Assembly: GCA_027307235.1 (NCBI GenBank)
Contig: DAHUXH010000007.1
Location: forward strand, 124,001-188,000
Source of the DNA: Vulcanimicrobiota bacterium
GTDB lineage: Bacteria; Vulcanimicrobiota; Vulcanimicrobiia; Vulcanimicrobiales; Vulcanimicrobiaceae
Reading direction: 5' to 3'
DNA: 64,000 bases
Shown: one piece after another, positions 1 through 8,514 of the stretch
How positions within the stretch are numbered: the stretch's first letter is position 1
How the letters are laid out: each line of letters opens with the position of its first letter
The notes under the pieces: generated by a model
Told to the model about the DNA's origin: nothing
What the model saw: the letters and a program-made list of their open reading frames with translations, nothing else
The model's database searches: none
Program-made: the position numbers and the translations under genes

Positions 1-454
1 GCAACGTCTGCGACACGGTCTGTGATGTCAAGGCGAACGACACAATCGGTTCGCTCTGCGGCTGCACGACGTTGGCGTCAACGTTGGTGCCGGGCGGGAG
101 CTGCGCGCGTTCGCGAGAGATCGCTTGGTCGACGTACTGGAGATCGACCTGCGGGTCGGTCTTGGGATCGAATTCGACCACCCATTCCGCGCTGCCGAGC
201 GCGGAGGTCGTCCGCACGCTTTGCGCGGATGGAAGACCGAGGAATTCGCGTTCCAGCGGCATGGTGACGGCGACGCGCACTTGCTCCGGCGGAAGATTGC
301 CGACGTCGGCAACCACGTCGATGCGCGAGAATTTCATCTCCGGGAAAATGCTTGCCGGAGTCTGCGTATACGACGCAAGCCCCAGGACGACAAGCACGGC
401 CACAAGGAAAATGATGGCTCGCTCGTGGCGAGTCGCGAAGGAAGCGAAATCCAC
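1..454 (-). CDS. RND-family efflux transporter permease, N-terminal part (runs off window)
   Basis: Only the first 151 codons are in the window. The protein opens with a short cytoplasmic stretch and one membrane helix (about residues 12-28). A periplasmic porter-like region follows, with TPASIFPEM, a motif like the P-x-x-x-P-x-V/M start of AcrB/MdtB/CzcA porters, and then VAVTMPLEREF and LGLPSAQSVRTTS. These match the first porter subdomain of inner-membrane RND pumps, which export drugs or metals using proton flow in a tripartite complex. The start is GTG at 454; the codon three upstream is a stop, so no earlier start is possible. It lies 10 bases after the PepSY gene stop with no clear Shine-Dalgarno of its own, suggesting translational coupling. 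Substrate cannot be judged from this fragment. Confidence 0.85.
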   Translation of the reverse strand, partial: MDFASFATRHERAIIFLVAVLVVLGLASYTQTPASIFPEMKFSRIDVVADVGNLPPEQVRVAVTMPLEREFLGLPSAQSVRTTSALGSAEWVVEFDPKTDPQVDLQYVDQAISRERAQLPPGTNVDANVVQPQSEPIVSFALTSQTVSQTL

Positions 455-464
455 GGTTTGCTAG

Positions 465-794
465 TTAGTTCTTGTCGCTGTCGGCGCCCTGTTCAAGGCC
501 GTTCTCGAGCACTTTTCCCGTTACCGCATCGACGCCGACTTCATGCTTGACGTTCTTGACGATCATGTCGAACGAGAAACGATACCCGCTGCCGCCTTTC
601 TCCTGCTCGAGTTCTTCGGCGACGATCCTTGCGCCGGGAAGCGCTTTGAGCGCTATCGCGCGAGCCTGCGAGATCGTGACCTTTGCGTGCGACGCGAGGT
701 TCATCCCCGTGTAGTGATCGGTCGCGAGTGCCGCCGAGGTCATGGAGGCGGTCAAGACCAGTGCCGCCAGCGCGTGCCTTTTGAGATTCATCAT
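465..794 (-). CDS. Secreted PepSY-domain protein
   Basis: A 109-residue protein with a signal peptide (basic MNLKRH, hydrophobic AALVLTAS, A-x-A cleavage near residue 24). The single small domain contains ISQARAIALKALPGARI and YRFSFDM...VGVDAVTGKVLE, the usual PepSY pattern of helix-then-strands with a D-x-x-T-G-K-V turn. PepSY domains are periplasmic or secreted and are often proposed to regulate peptidases or bind ligands. Two adjacent Met codons start it; an AGGA box lies 8 bases upstream. It sits between the histidine kinase and the RND pump in the same direction. PepSY genes beside two-component systems are common, so a role in the signalling or efflux response is likely but not shown. 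Confidence 0.85.
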   Translation of the reverse strand: MMNLKRHALAALVLTASMTSAALATDHYTGMNLASHAKVTISQARAIALKALPGARIVAEELEQEKGGSGYRFSFDMIVKNVKHEVGVDAVTGKVLENGLEQGADSDKN

Positions 795-841
795 GGGGTT
801 GATCCTAGGAAGCCAGGATGACTCTCAAATGAACTCCAGCG

Positions 842-2077
842 CTACGCTGCGGGAAGGGTGCAGGTCACCACCGCGCCATGCTCGTCGTTGGCGAGGGTGA
901 CGGCGCCGCCGGCACTTTCGACGACCGCCCGCCCGATGGCAAGTCCGAGGCCCGTTCCCGACCCCGGAGAGCGGGCCGCGTCATCTCGCCAGAACCGCTC
1001 GAAGCCGTGGAGCAGGGCGTCCGGCGTGAATCCGGCGCCGTCGTCGGAGATGTCGATGCGAATGCGATCGCCGACGCGCTCGGCCCTGCAGGTAACCGCG
1101 GTGCGCGCGAACTTCACCGCGTTGTGAACGATCGCGTTGAAGGCGCGCGTCAGTTCCTCGCCGTCGGCTCGCGTGAGCAGAGCGGGCTCGATCGCGGTGA
1201 CGAGCTGCACGGAAGCGGCGGAGGCCAGCGGGACGAATCGATGCACCACCGCATTGAGCAACGACGACACGTCGGTCGTCGGCTCAAGCGAGACCGGCTT
1301 GGACTCGGCGCGAGCGGCTGCCAGCAGATCGGCGACCAAGGCTTCGATGCGATCGGCCTCGCCCAACACCGTTTTTAGCGCTGCTTGGTACTCGTGCGGC
1401 GAGCGCTGCCGCTGCAACGCGAACTCCGACTCGGCGCGCAGTACCGCCAGCGGAACGCGCAGTTCGTGCGATGCGTCGGCGGTAAAACGGCGCTGACGTT
1501 CAAAGGCGTCTTCGAGCGCGCGCTCGGCGATACGCGATCCGGCGATCATGGCGATCGCGCAGAGCACCAGCGCGGCGATCGCAAATGCGATCAGCAGGTT
1601 GCGATCGAAGAGCGCGACCCAGTTGTTGGGCCGCCACACGACGACGCTGCCGACGACGGCGTGGTCGCGCACCACCGGGACGCTGACGATTCGCACCGAT
1701 CCATCGCCGGTGCCGGCATCACGAAAACGGACGTCTCGTTCATTACCTACGCCGAGAACGCCGGGTGGGATGTTCGCTTCCGACGAAAGCGCGTCGGCGC
1801 CGCGCGCGTCGAGAACCGCGCCGGACGTATTCACACCGAGCACGCTCAAGAACTGCCGGCGGTCGTCACCGTCGATGCGGATCGCGCCGTCCTTCACGTC
1901 GACGAACGCAGTTGCGGCATTGGCGGATGCGACCAAGCTAGTGTCGAGTCCGGTACGCTGCACGTGATCGATCGCAACGATCGAGGCAGCCGCGAAGACC
2001 ATGAGGCTCACGAGCAGCACCAGCGCAAAGGTGACGGTCAGGCGTCGCGCTTGCAGCGGTTGTGACGGCCCCTTCAT
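842..2077 (-). CDS. Sensor histidine kinase (membrane, OmpR-partner type)
   Basis: A 411-residue inner-membrane kinase. It has a transmembrane helix near residues 12-34, a periplasmic sensor of about 120 residues, and a second helix near 158-180. The HisKA region carries the phospho-accepting His in SHELRVP (about residue 205; Thr of the usual HELRTP is Val). The ATPase domain shows the N box (NAIVHNAVKFA), G1 (DISDDGAGF), F box (FERFWR) and G2 (GSGTGLGLAI). It starts with an ATGA overlap on the stop of the response regulator gene, so the two are one translational unit. Gene order suggests it senses an envelope signal and controls the PepSY/RND genes. The ligand is unknown. Confidence 0.93.
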   Translation of the reverse strand: MKGPSQPLQARRLTVTFALVLLVSLMVFAAASIVAIDHVQRTGLDTSLVASANAATAFVDVKDGAIRIDGDDRRQFLSVLGVNTSGAVLDARGADALSSEANIPPGVLGVGNERDVRFRDAGTGDGSVRIVSVPVVRDHAVVGSVVVWRPNNWVALFDRNLLIAFAIAALVLCAIAMIAGSRIAERALEDAFERQRRFTADASHELRVPLAVLRAESEFALQRQRSPHEYQAALKTVLGEADRIEALVADLLAAARAESKPVSLEPTTDVSSLLNAVVHRFVPLASAASVQLVTAIEPALLTRADGEELTRAFNAIVHNAVKFARTAVTCRAERVGDRIRIDISDDGAGFTPDALLHGFERFWRDDAARSPGSGTGLGLAIGRAVVESAGGAVTLANDEHGAVVTCTLPAA

Positions 2078-2745
2078 CGGTCCCCCATCCGGTAGCCGAT
2101 GCCGCGCACGGTGTGCAAGAGTTGCGATTCGTTACCTTCGGCGAGCTTGGCGCGCAAGCGGCGCACGTACACGTCGATGACATTCGAGAGGCTTTCATTG
2201 CGGCGATCGAAGAGCGCATCTTCGATCATCGCGCGCGACAGCGTGCGATCCGCATTACGCATGAAGTACTCCAAGAACGAGGCTTCGCGGGCCGTGAGGC
2301 TGAGTTCGCGCGCACCGCGAAACGCGCGCCGCGCGGTCAGGTCGAAGCGAAGGTCTCCGACGCGCAATTCCGTGCGCGGCGGTTCCGGCTCGCGGCGTGC
2401 GATCGAGCGCAGACGGGCGTGCAGTTCGGCCAGGGCGAACGGCTTGCGTAGGTAGTCGTCGGCGCCCGCGTCCAGTCCGGCCACGACGTCGTCGGTGGTG
2501 TCGCGCGCGGTCAAGAGCAGCACCGGCAGCGCGATGCCGCGCGAGCGCGCGCGTTGCAGCACCGACAGCCCGTCGAGTCCCGGAAGATTAATGTCGAGCA
2601 CGGCGGCATCGTACGAACCATGCTCGAGCCACGACAGGGCTTCCACACCGTTGGTGCAGCAATCGACGACATGGCCCTGCTCCGTGAGATCGCGGCGCAA
2701 GACGTCCGCTAGACGCTCATCGTCTTCGACCACGACGAGTTTCAT
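2074..2745 (-). CDS. Response regulator, OmpR/PhoB family
   Basis: Receiver domain (residues 1-115) followed by a winged-helix DNA-binding domain (about 125-220). The receiver has the acidic pair in VVEDD, phosphoacceptor Asp in AVLDINLPG, the switch Thr in LLLTARD and Lys in LRKPF. The C-terminal domain shows LTAREASFLEYF and VIDVYVRRLRAKL...VRGIGYRM, typical of OmpR-type regulators. I chose ATG at 2745 because the family starts directly with M-K-L-V-V-V-E-D-D. A GTG at 2793 that overlaps the S9 peptidase stop (GTGA) would add 16 residues not typical of the family, though it would couple translation. Partner is the kinase that overlaps it downstream. Confidence 0.93.
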   Translation of the reverse strand: MKLVVVEDDERLADVLRRDLTEQGHVVDCCTNGVEALSWLEHGSYDAAVLDINLPGLDGLSVLQRARSRGIALPVLLLTARDTTDDVVAGLDAGADDYLRKPFALAELHARLRSIARREPEPPRTELRVGDLRFDLTARRAFRGARELSLTAREASFLEYFMRNADRTLSRAMIEDALFDRRNESLSNVIDVYVRRLRAKLAEGNESQLLHTVRGIGYRMGDR

Positions 2746-2789
2746 CTCCGCAAACGTACGCCCGGCGCCATGCGAGGCCTGCTTGCTCC

Positions 2790-4805
2790 TCACTTCATGT
2801 GGTCGACGACCCAGCCGTAGAGTATCTGATAGAGGCGCTCGATGCGAACGGGATCGGCCGGGAAGTGATGCGCGCCGGGGATGCCGACGAAGCGCACCGG
2901 AACGTGGTTGTCCTTGAGCGCGTGATAGAGTTCGTACGATTCGGTGATCGGGACGGTCTGGTCGGAGGTGCCCGAGAAGATCAGCGTCGGAATGCGCATA
3001 TTCTTCACATACGAGATCGGCGAGCCAGTGCGGTAGAGATCGGCGGTTGCCGAATCCCAGGGTCCTCCGCCCAGCGAGTCACGCGCCCAGGCCAAGTTGC
3101 CGTCGGCGGAGAGCGAGTACGTTTGCTTCCAATCGACGGCTCCGTCGGTGACGACCGCGACTCGGAAGATCGCGTGATGTGAGGCGAGCCACGTGGTCAT
3201 GAATCCGCCGTAGGAATGTCCGGCGATCGCGATGCGTGACGTGTCGACGATCCCGAGTCTTTCGATGGCGGCGATGCCCGCCATCACGTCGTTCGCCGGT
3301 CCGACGCCGGGATCGCCGAAGATCGCGTGCATGTGCGCGCTGCCGAGATTATCGCTGCCGCGGTAGTCAGGCTCGAACACGATGTATCCGTGTGAGGAGA
3401 AGATCTGCCGGTCCATGCCGACTTCTTGCCCGATGAATTGCGCGCCGGAAGCTTGTTCGGGACCGCCGTGAATGTGAATGAAGAGCGGGTATTTTTTTAC
3501 CGGCGTATAGCCGAGCGGGTACGTCAGCACGCCGTCGGAGACCTGACCGTCGGGGCCGGTCCAGCGCAGTTCGCGAACGCGTCCGAACTGATAGGCGGAG
3601 AGACGGGCGTTGAACGACGTGAGTTTGCGCGGTGCGGCAGCGACGGTCTTGAGCACGTAGAGTTCACTTGGTATGGTTGCATCGCTCGCGATCAGCGCGA
3701 TCGTGCCGTTGCGTCCAACCGACACTTCCGAGGGGTTGAGCGCGCCGAGCGCGATGCGATGCGGCGCACCGATGAGCGGTTGCTGCCATATGCCGACGCT
3801 GATGCCGTCGTCGGCGAGCGCGAGGAACGAACGGCTGTCGGGCATCCATTCCACGTCCTGCACGTCGCGATCGATCGCGGCGCTGACGTCGCGATCATTG
3901 TTTCCGCGTGCTGAGACGGCGTAGACGTCGTTGTCGCTCAGGGGCGTCGGCCCGTGATAGGAGAGATAGGCGATCGTCGTGCCGTCAGGTGAAAACACCG
4001 GCTGATATTCGTAGTGTGTGCGTTCCGTCACCGAGCGCACCGCGCCGGTCTTCACATTCACGGTGGCGATCGTCGAGCGATCGGTGTCGGCTGCGTGTGC
4101 GTTGGCCGCGCGGGCGAAAGTGATGAAGGTGCCGTCCTGCGACCACGACGGTGCGACCGTTCCACCGACGATCGGCGGCGGATATTCGAGCACGCTCCAC
4201 GAGCCGTGCGTCAAGCGGCGCGCCGTCCCGCCGTTTGCCGAGACGATCCACACGTGCGACGCAACGGCCGGTGCAGCGGTCAGATAGCCGTCGTCGTGAA
4301 TGTCGAAGAGGTCGTCGTGACGCTTGATCGCGTCGGCGTTGGGCGGATCGTCCGGCGTCACGTAGGCGAACTGCTGCCCGTCGGGACTCCACACGAAGTG
4401 CTGCACGCCGTTCTTGGCTGCGGTCACCGCCTGCGGCGCGCCGCCATTCGCGGAGACCACGAAGATCTGGGCTTGTCCGTCGGAACCTTGCGCGAGATAG
4501 GCGATGCGGTCGCCCGACGGTGACCACGCCGGGGCCGAGACGCCCGCGGCAAGGTCGGTCGTCAACGCACGCGGCGTTCCCCCCGAGACGGGAATCACCA
4601 TCAGCGTCTGATCGTACCGGTCATCGGCGAAATTCTGAATGCCGCGAATAAACGCGATCGTGGAACCGTCGGGTGAGACGCGCGGCGACGACAGCGAGAC
4701 CAGCGACCGGAATGCCGCGAAATCGATGGGCGCGGCGGCGGCGACGCCGAGTGAGGCAAGGAATGCAAGCGCCGCCAACAGACAGACAAAGCTGCTCTTC
4801 TTCAT
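2790..4805 (-). CDS. Secreted S9-family prolyl oligopeptidase-like peptidase
   Basis: About 671 residues, with signal peptide MKKSSFVCLLAALAFLAS...AAAA. The N-terminal two-thirds is a WD40-like propeller with recurring SPDG/SPSGDRIAY turns (for example SPDGSTIAF, SPDGQQFAY). The C-terminal alpha/beta-hydrolase domain has the nucleophile in GHSYGGF (about residue 529), Asp in SGTSDQTVP (about 613) and His in PGAHHF (about 645). Enzymes of this type (acylaminoacyl-peptidase/DPP-like) release short peptides in the periplasm or outside. ATG at 4805 gives a compact signal peptide; ATG at 4832 would add nine residues. It is first in the minus-strand run leading to the regulator and kinase. A paralogue lies at 15.9-17.9 kb. 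Confidence 0.92.
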   Translation of the reverse strand: MKKSSFVCLLAALAFLASLGVAAAAPIDFAAFRSLVSLSSPRVSPDGSTIAFIRGIQNFADDRYDQTLMVIPVSGGTPRALTTDLAAGVSAPAWSPSGDRIAYLAQGSDGQAQIFVVSANGGAPQAVTAAKNGVQHFVWSPDGQQFAYVTPDDPPNADAIKRHDDLFDIHDDGYLTAAPAVASHVWIVSANGGTARRLTHGSWSVLEYPPPIVGGTVAPSWSQDGTFITFARAANAHAADTDRSTIATVNVKTGAVRSVTERTHYEYQPVFSPDGTTIAYLSYHGPTPLSDNDVYAVSARGNNDRDVSAAIDRDVQDVEWMPDSRSFLALADDGISVGIWQQPLIGAPHRIALGALNPSEVSVGRNGTIALIASDATIPSELYVLKTVAAAPRKLTSFNARLSAYQFGRVRELRWTGPDGQVSDGVLTYPLGYTPVKKYPLFIHIHGGPEQASGAQFIGQEVGMDRQIFSSHGYIVFEPDYRGSDNLGSAHMHAIFGDPGVGPANDVMAGIAAIERLGIVDTSRIAIAGHSYGGFMTTWLASHHAIFRVAVVTDGAVDWKQTYSLSADGNLAWARDSLGGGPWDSATADLYRTGSPISYVKNMRIPTLIFSGTSDQTVPITESYELYHALKDNHVPVRFVGIPGAHHFPADPVRIERLYQILYGWVVDHMK

Positions 4806-4880
4806 GGTGGAGACTATCGCACCGCGCGGCATTGTCCTCGTGGCGGCATCCGCGGCGCCGAAATAAGGGTTGTGGGCGAC

Positions 4881-5456
4881 ATGCTGTTGCCCGCATCATC
4901 GTACCGCCGCGTGCCCTGGAAGAACGGCGGCGGGTTTACGTTCGAGGTCGCGCGTGACACCGAGCACGACGAGCCCGACTGGCGCCTGTCGATTGCGACC
5001 ATCGAACGCGATGGCCCGTTTTCGCACTTTCCGGGCTACGATCGAACGATCGTCGTGCTGGACGGAGGCGGGATCGAGCTCGACGTGGACGGGAAGACGG
5101 CGGTGTTGCATCCGTTCGATCCATTCGCGTTTTCAGGCGACGCGAGCGCCGCATCGCGTTTGCTCGGCAGTGCGACACACGATCTCAACGTAATGACCAA
5201 ACGCGCGCGCTGCTCGCATCTCGTCGAGATCGTGCGTTTGATGGAACGTTCCGGACAGCACGTCATCGACGAGGCAACGCAGCGATTCGTGTACTGCGCG
5301 GCCGGCCGCCTCATCGTCGACACGCCCGGAGCGCCAACGGCGGTTACAACCGGCGACACGCTGCGCATCGTAGAGAAGGGCCCGATCACGCTGCGCGCGG
5401 CCCAGCCGGCGGCCGCTGCGATCGTTATGCTGTTGCGATCTCCACTAGTCCAATGA
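4881..5456 (+). CDS. HutD/Ves-family cupin-like protein
   Basis: About 191 residues. The N-terminal signature YRRVPWKNGGGFTFEVARD and the following RLSIATIERDGPFSHFPGYDRTI match the HutD/Ves family, a double beta-barrel fold. HutD proteins occur beside histidine-utilisation genes and are thought to act as regulators or buffers of that pathway, but no other hut gene is nearby, so its role here is unknown. ATG at 4881 is preferred because an AAGGG box lies 11 bases upstream; GTG at 4872 is only 2 bases from it. It is divergent from the S9 peptidase, with a shared promoter region of about 75 bases, and its end overlaps the VOC gene by 32 bases. Confidence 0.85.
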   Translation: MLLPASSYRRVPWKNGGGFTFEVARDTEHDEPDWRLSIATIERDGPFSHFPGYDRTIVVLDGGGIELDVDGKTAVLHPFDPFAFSGDASAASRLLGSATHDLNVMTKRARCSHLVEIVRLMERSGQHVIDEATQRFVYCAAGRLIVDTPGAPTAVTTGDTLRIVEKGPITLRAAQPAAAAIVMLLRSPLVQ

Positions 5457-5795
5457 CGTGGCCTTGGGGATCTTCGAACAATCCGATGATCGGGCCGCCG
5501 GGAACCTGCTCGGGCCCCATCATCTTTTTGCCGCCGCGCTTTTCGATGGCAGCGAGCGTGGCCGCGACGTTCTCTACACCGATGTAGAACGTCACGTGTC
5601 CGTCATAGTCTTGCGGGCTCGTTCCGATGCCGCCGTCGATGCCAGTGCCGCCTTCGGGGCGCGCCATCGTGTAGTCCGGAAATCCGGGCCGCCGATGGGT
5701 TCGCCGATCTTCCATCCGAACGTGTCGCGATAGAAGTCGCGCAGTGCCGGTGCATCCTTGCTGACGATCTCAAAATGAACGACCGGATTTCCCAT
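5425..5795 (-). pseudogene. VOC-family (glyoxalase/bleomycin-resistance fold) gene split by a frameshift
   Basis: Two overlapping frames together make one VOC protein of about 122 residues. The first frame starts at ATG 5795 (AGGAGG box 7 bases upstream) and reads VVHFEIVSKDAPALRDFY, FGWKIGEPIGGPDF. The second frame continues PDYTMARPEGG, HVTFYIGVENVAATLAAIEKRGG, GLFEDPQGHVIGLVE up to 5425. Each half is a good VOC half, and the frames switch near 5680 at the run CCGGATTTCCGGAC. One missing C in that run would restore a single frame reading GGPDFPDYTM. Either the gene is broken or the sequence has a one-base error. VOC metal ligands would be the His in VVHFEI and Glu in GLVE. Confidence 0.75.
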
Positions 5796-5919
5796 GTGCA
5801 GGCCTCCTCTTTTTTGAGCGGGTCGCGCTCGTAAAGTGTAGACTCCGCGCAAGACGTTTACAACAGATTCACGTTCGATTACGCGCGCGCTCACTGTCTG
5901 ACGCTGCAACCGACCTCGG

Positions 5920-7038
5920 CTAGTCAGCTTGTGGCGCGAGGTCGGATCCTAATACCAGGGTCGTAGTCGCGCCGGCGACGTGCGGAAGGTCCGGCAAGAG
6001 CATGCCGAGCGCGCTCGCTGCGACGGTGCTGCCGACGATGCGGCTATGCGGTCGCTTCGGAGAATCGACGAAGGTGCTGACATTCCACCCACCGCCGCGC
6101 AACGCGCCGATGACGGCGGAGTCGAACGCAACGTTCCCGGTCGCATTCACGACCAAGACGTTATCCTGAGGCGGTTCGTGTTTGTCGAAGAGCAGGCTGC
6201 CGATGAGATGCGCCCAGTGCTCGTCGAGATAGACGACGGAGGCGTCGCCCGCCCACCCGGCGCGTCCGGGCATGGTGAACGTGCGCACGTTGTCGTCGGG
6301 AACGCCGCGATAGATCTTCATCAGTGCGGTGATCTGTGCTTGTGAGAGCGTGGTGCGAATGTTTTTACCGGCGATGTCGAGCAGATGCGGCAGCTTGGCC
6401 CACTGCTGCGGTTGTCCAACTTGCGCAAGGATGTCCTTGATCACGCGCTGCTGTCGCCGAACGCGTCCCCAATCGGATGCGGCGTCGTGACGGAAGCGAA
6501 TGTACTCGAGGACTTGCCCGCCGGTCAGGTACTGCTCGCCCTTGTGAAGATGGATGTGCAGGCCGCCCGCGTTGTCGTCGTAGTTCATCGTCTCATCGAC
6601 GTCGACGTTGATCCCGCCCATCGCATCGACGATCGCTTTCGCGGCGTCGGGCTGCACGGCGATCGTGCCGTCGATCGGCTGACCGATCAGTTGTGAGACG
6701 ACGCGGGCCGTGCTGCTTGGGCCGCCGAGCCCAATTGCCGCGTTGATCTTGTCATGCCCGTGGCCGGGTATCGCCACCCACGAGTCGCGCGGAATCGAGA
6801 CCAGCGTCGCCGTGCGCCGGTCGATGTCCAAGTGCGCCAGCAGAACGGTGTCGGACGTCCCCTCGTCGGCCTGATAGCCGAGCAGCAAGACGTTGAGCCG
6901 GTGCGATCCGAAGACCTGATCGGCGGTGCTGACGGCGATCTGATGTTCGATCGGCGCCCGCAGGGCGCGAAAGCCCGCGATAGCCAGTGTGGCCAACGCG
7001 AGGAGAGCGACGAGGAGCAGCGCTCTGCGACGTTTCAT
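5920..7038 (-). CDS. LytR-CpsA-Psr (LCP) family ligase with LytR C-terminal domain
   Basis: 372 residues: one N-terminal membrane helix (about 6-24), LCP catalytic domain (about 48-200), and a LytR_C-like tail (VLVVNATGNVAFDSAVIGALRGGGWNV, read in parts). LCP hallmarks are visible: DTVLLAHLD with the metal-binding Asp, LVSIPRDSWV with the conserved R-D, INAAIGLGG, and YIRFRHDAASDWGRVRRQQ, the R-x-R-H-D-x-x-D-x-x-R-x-x-R-Q pattern. These enzymes move glycopolymers from lipid carriers onto peptidoglycan or other acceptors outside the membrane. The polysaccharide locus at 21-48 kb might supply a substrate, but the gene is far away and transcribed alone. Confidence 0.93.
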   Translation of the reverse strand: MKRRRALLLVALLALATLAIAGFRALRAPIEHQIAVSTADQVFGSHRLNVLLLGYQADEGTSDTVLLAHLDIDRRTATLVSIPRDSWVAIPGHGHDKINAAIGLGGPSSTARVVSQLIGQPIDGTIAVQPDAAKAIVDAMGGINVDVDETMNYDDNAGGLHIHLHKGEQYLTGGQVLEYIRFRHDAASDWGRVRRQQRVIKDILAQVGQPQQWAKLPHLLDIAGKNIRTTLSQAQITALMKIYRGVPDDNVRTFTMPGRAGWAGDASVVYLDEHWAHLIGSLLFDKHEPPQDNVLVVNATGNVAFDSAVIGALRGGGWNVSTFVDSPKRPHSRIVGSTVAASALGMLLPDLPHVAGATTTLVLGSDLAPQAD

Positions 7039-7170
7039 CGGGCGCAGGTTGGACCGCCGGTTTCCTATCCCCCGCCCTTCTCATCGTTCTCTAATCCACG
7101 GCGCGCGTCGTGGCAGAACCTCGCTTCGGCCGGCAGGCGGTCGCGCCTACTGCTGGACGGCGACTCCGAA

Positions 7171-7315
7171 TGCACTCAGGATGGGGTGGGATTTGAACCC
7201 ACGGAACGCTCATCGCGTTCGGCAGTTTTCAAGACTGCTCCGTTCAACCGCTCCGGCACCCATCCGCCGTCGGCCGTAGTTCCAAAGCCGTTTGGAGCCC
7301 CCTGCTCGCGGGCTG
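7171..7315. repeat. Direct duplication, copy 1 (tRNA-Ser and flanks)
   Basis: This stretch is repeated at 8515-8655. The match starts at TGCACT(C/G)AGGATGGGG, runs through the tRNA, and continues past its 5' side with GGCCGT(A/C)GTTCCAA(A/G)GCCGTT and GCCCC(C)TGC. Similarity outside the tRNA shows a copied chromosomal segment rather than two independent tRNA genes. Confidence 0.8.
7178..7265 (-). tRNA. tRNA-Ser (anticodon UGA)
   Basis: A full cloverleaf with long variable arm reads on the minus strand. The acceptor is GGATGGG/CCCATCC (7 pairs), the anticodon stem-loop is GCAGT-CTTGAAA-ACTGC with anticodon TGA, the variable arm is GAACGC/GCGTTC, and the T stem is GTGGG/CCCAC around TTCAAAT. 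The long variable arm and anticodon identify serine. CCA is not encoded; the discriminator position reads T, which is unusual for tRNA-Ser (normally G). Confidence 0.95.
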
Positions 7316-7381
7316 AAGAGAACGGGCCGGCGAGGTGGAACTTCTGGCGAGCGGGACATAAGGAGTAGTGACCGAGTGAGA

Positions 7382-8398
7382 ATGAGTGTGCAACCGCATT
7401 GGTTCGTGGCGGCAATCGTCGCGGCGCTCTTGGCCGCGACCACGACCGCGTGGTCGGCCGCGGACGCCGGTGCGCCGACGACCGGCGTGGGATTTCGAGA
7501 GTTCAACGTCGTGGACCCGATCGGTGGCGGCGCAATGAGTGCGGTGGCATTCTATCCCGCGTCCGTGGCCACGGCCACGACGACGATCGGGCCATATGCG
7601 ATCGCGGCAACGCGTAATGCGCGCTATCTCGGTGGTAACGGCCTGGTGGTGCTCTCGCACGGGACCGGCGGGAGCAAATGGGATCTGCACGACCTCGCCC
7701 AGGCGCTGGCGCGTGCCGGGTACGTGGTCGCGTCGGTGACGCATCCGGGCGATAACTTCAAAGATAAATCGGGCCTTGGTACGGATCGCGTGCTCATCGG
7801 CCGCGAGAGGCAGATGTCGGCGCTCATCGATCGCGTGCTCGCCGATCCGGTGCTCGGTGCGAACCTCGATCGCAAGAATATCTATGCCGGCGGTTTCTCT
7901 GCGGGCGGATACACCGCGCTCGTCTTGGCGGGTGCGCAACCAAATTTCGCGCTCTTGAACGCCTATTGCCAAACCCATGAGCACGACCCGACCTTCTGTT
8001 GGGACGGACGCGCGACCAAGGTCGGTACGAGCGGATTGCGCGCCGTTGCCGACCCGAGGGTTCGCGCGGTGATCGCGATGGCGCCAGTCGGGTTGTATTT
8101 CGATCGCGCCGGGCTGGCGAAGATCCACGTGCCTGTGCTGCTCTTCGACGGCCAAGACGACGACGTGTTGGCTCCCGCCGACAACTCGCGTCGCATAGCT
8201 TCGTTCTTAGGCCTGTCCGCGTCGCGATTCATCGTGATTCCCCGCGCGCGGCACTTCGTTTTTCTCGCACCGTGCACGTCACGAATGCGCGCGCTGGCTC
8301 CGCCGCTGTGCATCGATCCTCCCGGCGTCGATCGTGTCGCGGTTCACGCCCGCATCCAGCACGACGTCGTGCGGTTTCTTTCCGCGTTTACGAGGTGA
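7382..8398 (+). CDS. Secreted alpha/beta hydrolase (dienelactone-hydrolase-like)
   Basis: 338 residues from ATG 7382, with signal peptide (FVAAIVAALLAATTTAWSA). Hydrolase features: oxyanion motif SHGTGGS (about residue 97), nucleophile in GGFSAGGYTA (Ser about 177), Asp in LFDGQDDD (about 259) and His in RARHFVF (about 288). Spacing fits the predicted dienelactone hydrolase group (COG4188-like), secreted esterases or lipases of uncertain substrate. A conserved THPGDNFKD follows the first strand. An earlier in-frame start exists, but the hydrophobic signal begins only here. The last 60 codons are duplicated at 12195-12371 as a remnant. It lies between the two tRNA-Ser copies. Confidence 0.87.
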   Translation: MSVQPHWFVAAIVAALLAATTTAWSAADAGAPTTGVGFREFNVVDPIGGGAMSAVAFYPASVATATTTIGPYAIAATRNARYLGGNGLVVLSHGTGGSKWDLHDLAQALARAGYVVASVTHPGDNFKDKSGLGTDRVLIGRERQMSALIDRVLADPVLGANLDRKNIYAGGFSAGGYTALVLAGAQPNFALLNAYCQTHEHDPTFCWDGRATKVGTSGLRAVADPRVRAVIAMAPVGLYFDRAGLAKIHVPVLLFDGQDDDVLAPADNSRRIASFLGLSASRFIVIPRARHFVFLAPCTSRMRALAPPLCIDPPGVDRVAVHARIQHDVVRFLSAFTR

Positions 8399-8514
8399 GA
8401 ACGTGTCGAAACGCGCTAGAGCGTGACCCGCAAGCCCAACAATTGGACGAGCGATTGCGACGCAGGGCGTGCGCTTGCCGAGCACGCCGGTTCAGCCGGT
8501 AGCCGGCGTGATGA

